Positions 46,012-55,277 are shown, counted from the first letter of the stretch. The stretch is 64,000 nucleotides of DNA from Arthrobacter sp. APC 3897 (GCF_030407495.1 NZ_JASDDG010000020.1:1-64000), one strand, 5' to 3'. The notes: generated by a model not told the origin, from the letters alone. Numbers and translations: made by a program.

Positions 46012-46731
46012 TTAGCGCACCAACGTGTCCGGCAGCGTGACGCCTTCGGGCAGCTCAGGAGCTTCGAACTTCTGCCGATCGCACTCATCGCGAAGCTGCG
46101 GGTACGTGTCCGCGATGAGATCCAGGATCCGGTTGCGCACCACCAGGTAGGCCTCCCCCACGCCGACGACACCCTTGAATTCCTTGAGTTCTTCCTCGTA
46201 GGAGGTCTGCTTGTGCCGCAGATAGTTCACGGTCAGCCGGTCAAGCCGTGCCTTGGACGTCTTGCGGCTGGCCGGAGACTGGCTGCGCCGGAGCCTGCTG
46301 TTGAAGTGGGCGATAGCTTTGTCCTGCATCTGCTGCCACGGCTCAGGCTCGATCCGCAGCTCCAGCGCCTCGGCTGCCGCAACGGCTTCCTTCTTTTTCG
46401 CCAGCGCGCGGGTCCGGGCCGCAATCTGCCGGGTTCGGGACGCTTCCCGCGCCTTCCGGTATTCGGGGGTGGCTTCGATGGCTTCGACGCGCTCCAGCGC
46501 GTACAGCTTCATGGGAGCGGCCTTGCGGGAAAACGGATTGCGCGCGGTCTGGTCCGGTTCAGGCAGGAACGTCTTGATCTGCGTGTCCGTCCAGCCGCGG
46601 TCCTTCTTCAGGTCGTTGGCAATCAGCAGGCCTTCGCTGTTGGCCGGCTTGGGCCGCGGCGGATGGTGTTTTCCTCGGGACAATGCAGACTCCACATTTC
46701 TGAACGTGCGGCGGGACGGGAACCCATCCAT
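46012..46731 (-). CDS. Hypothetical protein, highly charged
   Basis: 239 residues. The middle (about 110-190) is a Lys/Arg/Glu/Ala-rich helical region with RTRALAKKKEAVAAAEALEL. The C-terminal third starts at LTVNYLRHKQTSYEEELKEF. No family is recognised. NDLKKDRGWTDTQIKTFLPE and the following MKLYALERVEAIE suggest a conserved N-terminal domain. It is downstream of the CNNM genes and upstream of the UvrA2-like gene on the same strand, with repeats on its 3' side. Several starts are possible. I cannot propose a function. Confidence 0.6.
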   Translation of the reverse strand: MDGFPSRRTFRNVESALSRGKHHPPRPKPANSEGLLIANDLKKDRGWTDTQIKTFLPEPDQTARNPFSRKAAPMKLYALERVEAIEATPEYRKAREASRTRQIAARTRALAKKKEAVAAAEALELRIEPEPWQQMQDKAIAHFNSRLRRSQSPASRKTSKARLDRLTVNYLRHKQTSYEEELKEFKGVVGVGEAYLVVRNRILDLIADTYPQLRDECDRQKFEAPELPEGVTLPDTLVR

Positions 46732-46813
46732 TCTAGTGAGCCCTGGGTATTCGGCCGAAAACCGCCCAGTCCCCTGCCGTTGTCGCTGCAGGAGCCCGGC
46801 CGGTTTAAACAGC

Positions 46814-46846
46814 TCCGCCGGCCCCCATGAAGGGGCAGCCGGCGGA
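46814..46846 (-). terminator. Terminator hairpin after the CorC-like gene
   Basis: TCCGCCGGC (46814-46822) pairs with GCCGGCGGA (46838-46846), and CCCC/GGGG extend the stem. It lies just after the stop of the CNNM/CorC gene on the minus strand. Confidence 0.65.
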
Positions 46847-46879
46847 AGCGGTCAGTCAACCGGAGATCGATGTCGGACG

Positions 46880-47920
46880 CTACACGGTGGTGGCGTCCTG
46901 CACCTCGCCCACCAGTTCTTCGATGATGTCCTCCAGGAACAGCACGCCGGTGGTGTTGCCCTCGGCGTCGAAGACCCGGGCTACGTGGGCACCGGTGCGG
47001 CGCATGGTGGCCAGGGCGTCCTCGAGCTCGCTGCCGACAAAGGCGGAAGCCAGCCGGCGGATGCGCTTGGCGGGCACCGGAGCGGTGAACTTTTCCGGCC
47101 GGGTCAGGTCCATGACGTCCTTGAGGTGAAGATAGCCGCTCGGAACGCCGTCACCGTCCGTCAGGATGTACCGCGAGTAGCCGTGGCGGCTCACAGCCTC
47201 CTGGATGTCTGCCGGGGTGGCGGTTTCCGGCAGGAGCACCATCCTGTCGATGGGAACCTCAACGTCGGCAACGGTCTTGTTCGTGAACTCGAAGGCAGCA
47301 CTCAGGGTGCCGCTGGCGTCGGCCAGCATTCCCTCGCGTGTGGACTGCTCCACGATGTTGGCCACTTCGTCCATGGTGTAGGCGCTGGTTGCCTCATCCT
47401 TGGGCTCCACTTTGAACAGGCGAAGGATGCTGTTGGCTATCCCGTTCAGCGACCAGATCACCGGTTTGAAAATCCGGGCCACCATCACCAGCGGAGGAGC
47501 CAGAATGAGCGCGGCACGGGTGGGCACGGAGAACGAGATGTTCTTGGGGACCATCTCGCCAATGACTACGTGCAGGAACGTCACGAGCATCAGAGCCACT
47601 GCAAAGGCGATGATGCTGATGGCGTCAGCCGAAAGCGAGGTCAACCCCAGCGGGATTTCCAGCAGATGGTGAATGGCCGGTTCGGAAACGTTCAGGATCA
47701 CCAGGGAGCAGACGGTGATGCCCAGCTGCGCCGTGGCCAGCATGAGTGTGGCGTGCTCCATGGCCCAAAGGGTGGTTTTGGCAGCCTTGGAACCGGCGTC
47801 AGCCTTCGGCTCAATCTGTGAGCGGCGGGCTGAAATAACGGCAAACTCTGCACCGACAAAGAAGGCATTGACAGCCAGGAGGACAAAGAGCCAGATAATT
47901 CCGGGAAGATATTCGCTCAT
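46880..47920 (-). CDS. CNNM/CorC family transporter-like protein (hemolysin family), second gene
   Basis: 346 residues: a DUF21/CNNM membrane domain (about four helices, 1-180), then two CBS domains (about 195-320). It lacks the CorC/HlyC C-terminal domain. Family members are linked to Mg/Co ion extrusion or homeostasis; the hemolysin name is historical. It overlaps the preceding larger paralog by ATGA (47917-47920), so the pair is translationally coupled and probably forms a heteromeric complex (inference). Confidence 0.88.
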   Translation of the reverse strand: MSEYLPGIIWLFVLLAVNAFFVGAEFAVISARRSQIEPKADAGSKAAKTTLWAMEHATLMLATAQLGITVCSLVILNVSEPAIHHLLEIPLGLTSLSADAISIIAFAVALMLVTFLHVVIGEMVPKNISFSVPTRAALILAPPLVMVARIFKPVIWSLNGIANSILRLFKVEPKDEATSAYTMDEVANIVEQSTREGMLADASGTLSAAFEFTNKTVADVEVPIDRMVLLPETATPADIQEAVSRHGYSRYILTDGDGVPSGYLHLKDVMDLTRPEKFTAPVPAKRIRRLASAFVGSELEDALATMRRTGAHVARVFDAEGNTTGVLFLEDIIEELVGEVQDATTV

Positions 47921-49266
47921 GCCAGGTCCTTCGTCAGCTCGTCAATGATCTGGTCATGGGCGCTCGGCAGCGATCCCTCCGTGGGGGTAAAGCGCAGCCG
48001 CTCAACATGGGTTCCGACCACCCGCTCCACGCGCAGGACACCGTTATCCAGGGTTACCTCATCGCCGAGTTCCGGAATCCGGTCCAGACGGTCGGTGACA
48101 AAGCCGGCGAGGGTGTCGTATTCCTCGCCGTCGGGTACGACGACTCCGGTGCGGTCCCGCAGTTCGTCCGGGCGCAGCGACGCGTCAAACGTCAGCGAGC
48201 GGCCGGACCGGACGACGCCGACACGGGCGCGGTCGTGCTCGTCCTCAAGCTCGCCCACGATCTCCTCGACCAGGTCTTCCAGCGTCACAATGCCGGCGGT
48301 GCCGCCGTGTTCATCCGAGACCACAGCCACCTGCAGTCCCTGCTGGCGCAGCAGACCCAGAAGGGAGTCCACACCCATGGACTCGGGCACCCGAAGAGCT
48401 TCGACCATCATCTCTCCGGCGGTGATCCCGCTGCGCTCCGCGATGTTGACGGCGAAGGCCTGCTTCACGTGCAGTACGCCCAGAATGTCGTCGGAATCGC
48501 GGCCAATCACCGGGAACCGGGAGTACCCGGTGGAAACGGCTGCCTCAATCACCTGCTCAGCTGTGTCGGTTGCGGCGACGGAGCGCATCCGGACGCGGGG
48601 AGTCATGACATCGGCGGCCGTGTGGTCCGAGAACCGCAGGGTGCGGCTGAGCAGCTGTGCGTGATCCTGGTCCAGGACGCCTTCCAGCGCAGACCGGCGA
48701 ACCAGGGAGCTGAGTTCCTCCGCGCTGCGGGCACCGGAGAGTTCTTCCTTCGGCTCGATGCCGAAAGAACGGATAATCGCGTTGGCGGTGTTGTTGAAGA
48801 GCAGAATGACTGGCTTGAACACCGTGGTGAACAGGCTCTGGAACGGAACAACAATCTTGGCGGTTTCCCGCGGGAGGGCCAGGGCGAAGTTCTTCGGCAC
48901 CAGTTCGCCGATGATCATCGAAAACACGGTAGCCAGGAAGATACCGATAACGGCACCTGCTCCGCCGACCACTGCCTCCGGAACTCCAACAGCCAGCATC
49001 GGCTCACGCAGCAGGGAGCTGATGGCCGGTTCAAAGGTGTAGCCCGTCAGCAGTGTGGTGAGCGTAATGCCCAGCTGCGCACTGGAAAGGTGCGTCGAGG
49101 TGATCTTGAGGGCTTTGATGGTGGGGCCCAGGCGTTTTTCGCCTTGGGCCTGCCGTGCCTCCAGGTCATTGCGGTCAAGATTGACCAGCGCAAATTCCGA
49201 GGCAACGAACAGCCCGGTTCCGACCGTAAGAACGAGGCCGACCGCGAGCATGATCAGTTCATACAT
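47917..49266 (-). CDS. CNNM/CorC family transporter-like protein (hemolysin family), first gene
   Basis: 449 residues with the complete order DUF21 (TVGTGLFVASEFALVNLDRND at the start), two CBS domains (about 195-340) and a C-terminal CorC/HlyC domain (about 350-430). EFALVNLDRNDLEARQ and the FSMIIGELVPKNFALA membrane motif are family hallmarks. First gene of the pair; its promoter lies in the 49267-49610 region, divergent from the thiolase. Confidence 0.9.
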   Translation of the reverse strand: MYELIMLAVGLVLTVGTGLFVASEFALVNLDRNDLEARQAQGEKRLGPTIKALKITSTHLSSAQLGITLTTLLTGYTFEPAISSLLREPMLAVGVPEAVVGGAGAVIGIFLATVFSMIIGELVPKNFALALPRETAKIVVPFQSLFTTVFKPVILLFNNTANAIIRSFGIEPKEELSGARSAEELSSLVRRSALEGVLDQDHAQLLSRTLRFSDHTAADVMTPRVRMRSVAATDTAEQVIEAAVSTGYSRFPVIGRDSDDILGVLHVKQAFAVNIAERSGITAGEMMVEALRVPESMGVDSLLGLLRQQGLQVAVVSDEHGGTAGIVTLEDLVEEIVGELEDEHDRARVGVVRSGRSLTFDASLRPDELRDRTGVVVPDGEEYDTLAGFVTDRLDRIPELGDEVTLDNGVLRVERVVGTHVERLRFTPTEGSLPSAHDQIIDELTKDLA

Positions 49267-49610
49267 TGAGGCGCCCCTCTCTGGTTGTGGCCGGAAGTCC
49301 GGTCAGAGCGTGGAGGGGCAAGGGTTTATGTGAGGGAGGGTCATCCATAGTCAGACGATAATACGGGAAAAGACTGAACATTTGCTGAGCGGGCAGCCGT
49401 TCGCTCACAGGTGAGCGAAGACAGTGGAGAAACGATCCCCGTCCCGCAGCCCGCTCCTCAGGCCGCACATCTGCCCCGCGCCGTCATCCGTTACGCCGGC
49501 CGGCGGTATGTCGGTAGTGTCGACTGAACGGTGGTTGCAGGCTATGTTACTCACGAGTAACATCGGTTGCCGGACAGTGTTCCGTTTCATATCTCAAAGA
49601 GGAGTTGCAC
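49267..49610. other. Divergent intergenic region between CNNM pair and thiolase operon
   Basis: 344 bases without a gene. It must contain two divergent promoters. The one clear element is the 20-bp palindrome at 49544-49563. The rest shows no strong hairpin or repeat. Confidence 0.6.
49544..49563. promoter_or_regulatory. Perfect 20-bp palindrome, likely operator of the fatty-acid operon
   Basis: ATGTTACTC-AC-GAGTAACAT, with perfect 9-bp arms, ends 47 bases before the thiolase start. Its size and TTACTC/GAGTAA symmetry fit a TetR-family repressor controlling beta-oxidation in actinobacteria (inference). No TetR gene is in this window. Confidence 0.75.
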
Positions 49611-50858
49611 GTGAGCCCACAAAGCCGAGCACGGCAGATCAGGGACGTAGTTTTCGTTGACGGAGTGCGCACCCCGTTCGGAAAAGCCGGCGAAAAAGGC
49701 ATGTACGCGGGAATGCGTGCCGATGACCTGGTGGTCAAGTGCATCCGTGAACTGATGCGGCGCAACCCCTCCCTTCCGCCCGAGCGCGTTGACGAGGTAG
49801 CCATTGCAGCCACCACGCAGACCGGCGACCAGGGCCTGACGATCGGCCGCACCGCAGCACTGCTCGCCGGCCTGCCGCAGTCCGTCCCCGGCTTCGCCAT
49901 CGACCGCATGTGCGCCGGCGCCATGACGGCTGTGACCACTACGGCTTCCGGCATCGGCTTCGGCGCGTACGACGTCGTCATCGCCGGCGGTGTGGAGCAC
50001 ATGGGCAACCACCCGATGGGCCAGGGCGCTGATCCCAACCCCCGTTTTGTCACCGAACGGATTGTGGACCCCGCTGCCCTGAACATGGGCAACACCGCCG
50101 AGAACCTGCATGACCGTTTCCCGGACATCACCAAGGAACGCACCGACGCGTACGCCGCCGCCAGCCAGGAGAAGCTTGCCAAGGCTTACGCCAACAACCT
50201 GATCCAGCCGGACCTGGTCCCGGTCGCCTCCAAGAAGGCCGGCAAGGGCTGGACGCTGAACTCCGTGGATGAGGGACCCCGCCCGGGCACCACTGTGGAG
50301 GACCTTGCCGACCTGCGCACCCCCTTCCGTGCCCACGGCCGCGTCACCGCCGGTAACGCCTCCGGCCTAAACGACGGCGCCACCACCGCGCTGCTCGCTT
50401 CCGCCGACGCCGCCGAGGAACTCGGCCTGCCGGTCAAGATGCGCCTGGTCGGCTACGCCTTTGCCGGCGTGGAACCGGAGGTCATGGGCTACGGCCCCGT
50501 GCCCGCCACCGAAAAGGTCCTGAAGCAGACCGGCCTGTCCATTGAGGACATCGGCCTGTTTGAAATCAACGAGGCCTTCGCCGTCCAGGTGCTGTCCTTC
50601 CTGGACTTCTACGGCATCGCCGACGACGACCCCCGGGTCAACCGCTACGGCGGCGCCATCGCCGTCGGACACCCGCTGGCCTCCTCCGGCGTACGCCTCA
50701 TGAACCAGCTCGCCCGCCAGTTCGAGGAAGATCCCTCCGTGCGCTACGGCATGACCACCATGTGCATTGGTCTGGGCATGGGAGCCACCATCATCTGGGA
50801 AAACCCGAACCACCCCGGCTACAACACCGACACCGAGTCCACGGAGGCCACGAAGTAA
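49611..50858 (+). CDS. fadA: Acetyl-CoA C-acyltransferase (thiolase, FadA-type)
   Basis: A 415-residue thiolase. Catalytic Cys is C101 (DRMCAGAMTAV). IAVGHPLASSGVR and MCIGLGMGATI carry the active His and second Cys. It performs the last step of beta-oxidation with the multifunctional enzyme next to it. GTG 49611 is chosen over TTG 49605 because AGAGGAG ends six bases earlier. It overlaps the next gene by one base (TAATG). The operator palindrome lies just upstream. Confidence 0.92.
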   Translation: MSPQSRARQIRDVVFVDGVRTPFGKAGEKGMYAGMRADDLVVKCIRELMRRNPSLPPERVDEVAIAATTQTGDQGLTIGRTAALLAGLPQSVPGFAIDRMCAGAMTAVTTTASGIGFGAYDVVIAGGVEHMGNHPMGQGADPNPRFVTERIVDPAALNMGNTAENLHDRFPDITKERTDAYAAASQEKLAKAYANNLIQPDLVPVASKKAGKGWTLNSVDEGPRPGTTVEDLADLRTPFRAHGRVTAGNASGLNDGATTALLASADAAEELGLPVKMRLVGYAFAGVEPEVMGYGPVPATEKVLKQTGLSIEDIGLFEINEAFAVQVLSFLDFYGIADDDPRVNRYGGAIAVGHPLASSGVRLMNQLARQFEEDPSVRYGMTTMCIGLGMGATIIWENPNHPGYNTDTESTEATK

Positions 50859-52999
50859 TGTCTGCTCCCGATTACCAGCGCCTCGCGGGCCTCTTCCCCA
50901 CCGAGGTTGTCACCCACTCCTACGTCTCCGACATCGAGCTGCCCGGCGGCGCAGGCACCTTCGCGCTGATCACCCTGGACAACGACGTCGACCACACCCG
51001 TCCCACCACGCTGGGCCCCAACACGCTGCTGGAACTGGGCGAGGTGCTGGATTCCCTGAAGGCACGCGCCGGCGCGGGCGAAATTGTCGGCGTCGGCGTC
51101 ACCGGCAAGCCGCACTATCTGGTGGCCGGCGCCGATCTGTCCGCCACGCAGAAGCTTGCCTCCTACGAGGACGGACTGGCCATGGCCAGTCTGGGCCACG
51201 AGGTCTACGGCAAGCTGCACACCCTGGGTGTACCCAGCTTCGCCTTCATTAACGGCGTGGCCCTGGGCGGCGGGCTGGAAATTGCCCTGCAGTCCCAGTA
51301 CCGCACCGTCTCCACCGGCGCCGGTGCTTTGGCCCTGCCGGAAGCCTTCATCGGCCTGGTCCCGGGCTGGGGCGGCGTTTACATCCTGCCGCGCCTGATC
51401 GGACCGGAGAATGCCGTCAAGGTGATGATCGAGAACCCGCTGAGCAACAACCGGACCCTCTCCGGTCCGGCGGCGTTCAAGCTGGGCATCGCCGACGCGA
51501 TGTTTGAACCGGCCGACTTCGTGGAGCAGTCCCTTGCCTGGGCCGCCCGCGTCATCATGGGCGAAGAGGAAGTATCCCGGCCCAACGCGGCCGATCCTGC
51601 CGCCACCCCCGAGGCCTGGGACGCCGCCGTCGCACACGGCCGTGCCGTGGTGGAAGCCCGCACCTCCAACGCCGCTCCCGCACCTGCCAAGGTGCTGGAC
51701 CTGCTGGAGGCCGGCAAGAACTGGACCGCCGAGCAGTCCCGTGACGCCGAGTGCGAGGCCCTGGCCGAGCTGATGCAGACCCCGCAGTTCCACTCCACCG
51801 TCTACGCGTTCCTGGACCTGGTCCAGAAGCGCGGCAAGCGTCCCGCCGGTGCTCCGGATAAGAAGCTGGCCCGCCCGGTGTCCAAGGTGGGCGTGGTGGG
51901 CGCCGGCCTGATGGCCAGCCAGCTTGCCCTGCTGTTCGCCCGCCAGCTCAAGGTTCCCGTGGTGATGACGGACATTGACCAGGCACGCGTGGACAAGGGC
52001 GTGGGCTACGTGCACGCCGAGGTGGACAAGCTGCTGGCCAAGAAGCGCATCTCCCCCGATGCCGCCAACCGCACCAAGGCGCTGGTTTCGGGCTCGGTAT
52101 CCAAGGAAGCGTTCTCCGATGCGGACTTCGTGATCGAGGCCGTCTTCGAGGAACTCTCCGTCAAGAAGCAGGTCTTCGCCGAGGTCGAGGCTGTTGTCTC
52201 CCCCGAATGCATCCTCGCCACCAACACCTCCTCACTTTCCGTGACGGAGATGGCCGCTGACCTCGAGCACCCCGAGCGCGTGGTGGGCTTCCACTTCTTC
52301 AACCCGGTGGCTGTCATGCCGCTGCTGGAAATCGTGCGCGCCCCCAAGACCGACGACGCCGTGCTGGCCACCGCGTTTGTCTTGGCCAAGGCGCTGAAGA
52401 AGACCGCCGTGCTGGTCAAGGACGACGCCGCGTTTGTGGTGAACCGCATCCTGGGCCGCATGTTCGGTGAAATCACCGCTGTCTTTGACGAGGGCACCGA
52501 CGCCGCAACGGCCGACAATGCGCTGCGGCCCATGGGCCTGCCGATGTCACCGTTCACGCTGCTCGCCCTGGTGGGCCTGCCCGTAGGCCAGCATGTGCAG
52601 GAATCCCTCCACGCAGCCTTCGGCGAGCGGTTCTGGCTGTCGAAGAACTCCCAGAAGATCATCGATGCCGGCATCAAGTCCCTCTGGCAGAAGGACGAGG
52701 ACGGGAAGCCGTACATTCCGGCCGAAACCCTGGAGATGCTGGACTTTGGCAACACGCCGTCCACCTCCGAGGAAGTTCTGCGCCGCACGCAGGATGCCCT
52801 GGCGGATGAGATCGGCCGCATGCTGGATGAAGGCGTTGTGGCAGGTCCCGAGGACATCGATCTGTGCATGATCCTGGGCGCCGGCTGGCCGATGCACCTG
52901 GGCGGCATCACGCCGTACCTGGACCGTGTCGGCGCCTCCGAGCGCGTGAACGGCAGGAAGTTCCATGCTGAGAAGGAACCGGCGCAGACCGCTTCCTAG
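50858..52999 (+). CDS. fadB: Multifunctional fatty-acid oxidation protein (enoyl-CoA hydratase / 3-hydroxyacyl-CoA dehydrogenase)
   Basis: 713 residues. The N-terminal crotonase domain (about 1-250) has GVALGGGLEIALQSQYRT and PEAFIGLVPGWGG with the catalytic Glu. The central Rossmann domain begins at KVGVVGAGLMASQLAL, and NTSSLSVTEMA and ERVVGFHFFNPVAVMPL carry the dehydrogenase Ser and His-Glu/Asn. The C-terminal domain ends the protein. It carries out hydration and oxidation in beta-oxidation and pairs with the thiolase before it. Confidence 0.93.
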   Translation: MSAPDYQRLAGLFPTEVVTHSYVSDIELPGGAGTFALITLDNDVDHTRPTTLGPNTLLELGEVLDSLKARAGAGEIVGVGVTGKPHYLVAGADLSATQKLASYEDGLAMASLGHEVYGKLHTLGVPSFAFINGVALGGGLEIALQSQYRTVSTGAGALALPEAFIGLVPGWGGVYILPRLIGPENAVKVMIENPLSNNRTLSGPAAFKLGIADAMFEPADFVEQSLAWAARVIMGEEEVSRPNAADPAATPEAWDAAVAHGRAVVEARTSNAAPAPAKVLDLLEAGKNWTAEQSRDAECEALAELMQTPQFHSTVYAFLDLVQKRGKRPAGAPDKKLARPVSKVGVVGAGLMASQLALLFARQLKVPVVMTDIDQARVDKGVGYVHAEVDKLLAKKRISPDAANRTKALVSGSVSKEAFSDADFVIEAVFEELSVKKQVFAEVEAVVSPECILATNTSSLSVTEMAADLEHPERVVGFHFFNPVAVMPLLEIVRAPKTDDAVLATAFVLAKALKKTAVLVKDDAAFVVNRILGRMFGEITAVFDEGTDAATADNALRPMGLPMSPFTLLALVGLPVGQHVQESLHAAFGERFWLSKNSQKIIDAGIKSLWQKDEDGKPYIPAETLEMLDFGNTPSTSEEVLRRTQDALADEIGRMLDEGVVAGPEDIDLCMILGAGWPMHLGGITPYLDRVGASERVNGRKFHAEKEPAQTAS

Positions 53000-53011
53000 T
53001 TCCGCGCAGTC

Positions 53012-53052
53012 CAGAAGGATCCCGCTCTCCGGCGGGAGCCTTCTGCCTTTTC
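53012..53052 (+). terminator. Terminator after the beta-oxidation operon
   Basis: CAGAAGGATCCCGC (53012-53025) pairs with GCGGGAGCCTTCTG (53032-53045) with one mismatch, followed by CCTTTTCC. Confidence 0.8.
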
Positions 53053-53072
53053 CGGGTAAGGTGGTGGGCATT

Positions 53073-53552
53073 ATGAGGACAAGGATCCGAGCTGCAGTCC
53101 GGCCGGCGGCGACCATTCGGTCGGCGTCCCGGCTTCCGGCCACGGTCCTCGGACTGCTGGCCGTGGTAGCCGGCATCCTGGGGATGCATCTGGTCACGGA
53201 TTTGGGGTCACCGGCAGCACACGCGGCATCCGCGCCGCATTCACCGCTGGCTGCCTCGGCCCTATCGGCCATGCCGACGCTGCAGACCCACAGCGCATTC
53301 CCGGCCGCTGAGGCGGCCCCGGAGGACGGCGGGCACGCGGACCACGGCTGCGCGAACTGCGGCCCCTCCGGATGCCTGACCGCAGCTTGCCTGCTGTTCC
53401 TGCTCCTCACCGGTCTGGGGGGCATCATTCCGGGGTTTAGCGGCAAGCTCAGGTTCCGCGGTCCCGGCCGTCTGGTCCGCTTCCTATCCCCTGTGTCCGC
53501 AACGCTCCCGCGGGCTCCTTCGCTCGTTCAGCTCTGTATCAGCCGCACGTAA
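53073..53552 (+). CDS. DUF6153-like membrane/exported protein
   Basis: 159 residues with an N-terminal hydrophobic helix (TVLGLLAVVAGILGMHLVTD), an Ala/Ser-rich exported section, then the metal-binding-like DGGHADHGCANCGPSGC and a second hydrophobic helix (LTAACLLFLLLTGLGGII). I place it in DUF6153. The His/Cys cluster suggests metal contact, most plausibly copper given the next gene (inference). Starts at ATG 53073; longer starts overlap the fadB stop. Confidence 0.72.
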   Translation: MRTRIRAAVRPAATIRSASRLPATVLGLLAVVAGILGMHLVTDLGSPAAHAASAPHSPLAASALSAMPTLQTHSAFPAAEAAPEDGGHADHGCANCGPSGCLTAACLLFLLLTGLGGIIPGFSGKLRFRGPGRLVRFLSPVSATLPRAPSLVQLCISRT

Positions 53553-53651
53553 AAAGGCCTGCTCCGATGACTTTGCGGAGCGCTTGCCCCCTGCGTGCCC
53601 CCCCGGCCTCGCTGACTGCCGGAAACTGAAACGTACCGAAGGAACTTACTC

Positions 53652-54293
53652 ATGAAAAAGCCCATGCCCTTGTCCGTGCTTGCTCTCAGTGCCCTGGTCG
53701 CCCTGGGCGGATGCGCAGTTGACGCCGAGTCTGCGGATACGGCGCCCGCCGCCACGACTAACACGCACGGCACCGGCCATCACGGTGCCACTGAGACGCC
53801 GGATCACGGGGCAGCCGATGCAGCTACGGAAGCCGCCCCAGCGCACAACAGCGCCGACACAATGTTTGCCCAAATGATGATTCCGCATCACGAGCAGGCA
53901 GTCACCATGAGCGAGATGATGCTCGCGAAAACCGGGATCGATCCCCGCGTCTCGGAGCTGGCGGAAGCCATTCAAGCCGCCCAGGGACCCGAAATTCAGA
54001 AAATGGCAGACTGGCTCGCTGCCTGGGACGAACCTCGGGAGATGAGCGGTGACCACTCCATGGACGGAATGCTGTCTCCGCAGGAACTCGCTGAGCTGGA
54101 CGCTGCGCGGGATACAGCGGCTGCCCGACTGTTCCTGCAGCAGATGATCGCCCACCACGAGGGCGCAGTGGCCATGGCCCGGACCGAACTCGAAGACGGA
54201 TCAAGTCCGGAGGCCATGGAGTTGGCTACGGCCATCATCGAGGACCAAAACGCCGAGATCGAGCAGATGAACAATCTGCTGCGGAACCTCTGA
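53652..54293 (+). CDS. DUF305 lipoprotein, ferritin-like, putative copper protein
   Basis: 213 residues, exported lipoprotein with lipobox LGGC (C21). A His-rich linker (NTHGTGHHGATETPDHG) precedes the DUF305 domain. The domain is two related halves, each with an HHE-type helix: MMIPHHEQAVTMSEMML and QQMIAHHEGAVAMA. DUF305 proteins are a ferritin-like fold often found with copper-resistance genes. Cell-surface copper binding is the best guess. About 100 bases separate it from the DUF6153-like gene, and another exported gene follows. Confidence 0.82.
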   Translation: MKKPMPLSVLALSALVALGGCAVDAESADTAPAATTNTHGTGHHGATETPDHGAADAATEAAPAHNSADTMFAQMMIPHHEQAVTMSEMMLAKTGIDPRVSELAEAIQAAQGPEIQKMADWLAAWDEPREMSGDHSMDGMLSPQELAELDAARDTAAARLFLQQMIAHHEGAVAMARTELEDGSSPEAMELATAIIEDQNAEIEQMNNLLRNL

Positions 54294-54346
54294 CTCGTTG
54301 CGTACCTCGAAGATCGGACATTTTCCATGCCCTTCCGTTCCTGTCC

Positions 54347-55270
54347 ATGACCCCTCCTGCCGGCCCTGGCCGGCACACATCCTGGCAGGGAAGGCGCCGG
54401 TATGCGCCGGCAGCCGCAGCTGTCCTGCTGGTGCTGGCTGCGGCCGCCTGCTCCCCGTCCGCAACCGACACGTCAGCTCCGGACGCGGCAGCGGGCGCTG
54501 AAGGAGCCGGTGCCGCCCCGTCGTTTCCCACCCACGTCCATGCCCTCGCCCTGAAGCCAGGCACCACCGAGGTCCTGATTGCCAGCCATGAAGGCATTTT
54601 CGAGGTCTCAGGCGATGCCCTCACGGCGACCGGCGCCAACGTAGACCTGATGGGCTTCACGGTTGCCGCTGATGGAGACTATCTGGCTTCGGGGCATCCC
54701 GGGCCGGGAGTCGATCTGCCGGAACCCGCGGGGCTGATCAGCTCAGTCGACGGCGAATCCTGGAGTGTGGAGTCCCTGGGCGGGGAATCTGATTTCCATG
54801 CCCTGACGGCCACCAGCGGCGGAATCATCGGCTTTGACGGCACCCTCCGCCTGAGCCGCGACGGCAAGACCTGGACCGAGGCTCGGACGCAGCTTCGTCC
54901 CTACAGCCTGGCCGGTTCCCCGGCCGGCCCCCTGGCCGTCGCCACCTCGGAATCCGGTCCGTATGTTTCGCGGGATGCCGGCGACCAGTGGAGCGCGCTT
55001 CCGGACGCTCCGGTCATCGTGGTTGCCGCCGTCACCGACTCCTCGCGAATCGTAGGGGTGCTGCCCGACGGCGGAATCGTCACCAGCGCGGACGAGGGAC
55101 GTACGTGGGCAGCGGCCGGCTCGGTCACCGGCTATCCCGTCGCCGTAACAGCAGCCGAAACTCCGGACGGGCTGCACATCTGGGTTATGACGGACGCCGG
55201 GCTGGAACATTCCATCGACGGCGGGCAGCAGTTCCACACCGTGGTGAAGCAACCCGGCGCCGCTTCCTAG
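54347..55270 (+). CDS. F510_1955-type beta-propeller lipoprotein
   Basis: 307 residues with a signal and lipobox AAAC (C35). The mature part shows sialidase/BNR-like Asp-box-like repeats (SVDGESWS, SRDGKTWTE, SRDAGDQWS, SADEGRTWA, SIDGGQQFH). This is the propeller architecture that is often named glycosylhydrolase F510_1955. No catalytic sialidase residues are recognisable, so enzymatic action is doubtful; a binding or sensor role is as likely. It co-occurs with DUF305 genes in other actinobacteria by my recollection. It converges on glycerate kinase. Confidence 0.75.
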   Translation: MTPPAGPGRHTSWQGRRRYAPAAAAVLLVLAAAACSPSATDTSAPDAAAGAEGAGAAPSFPTHVHALALKPGTTEVLIASHEGIFEVSGDALTATGANVDLMGFTVAADGDYLASGHPGPGVDLPEPAGLISSVDGESWSVESLGGESDFHALTATSGGIIGFDGTLRLSRDGKTWTEARTQLRPYSLAGSPAGPLAVATSESGPYVSRDAGDQWSALPDAPVIVVAAVTDSSRIVGVLPDGGIVTSADEGRTWAAAGSVTGYPVAVTAAETPDGLHIWVMTDAGLEHSIDGGQQFHTVVKQPGAAS

Positions 55271-55277
55271 CCCGTTG

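Noticed and set aside
46253-49269. Long plus-strand open frames opposite the hypothetical and CNNM genes
   Set aside because: The CNNM pair is clearly real on the minus strand. The opposite frames give low-information Gly/His/Gln-rich products.
54347-55270. Propeller lipoprotein as a true sialidase
   Set aside because: Only Asp-box-like repeats are visible. The arginine triad and catalytic Tyr of sialidases are not recognisable.
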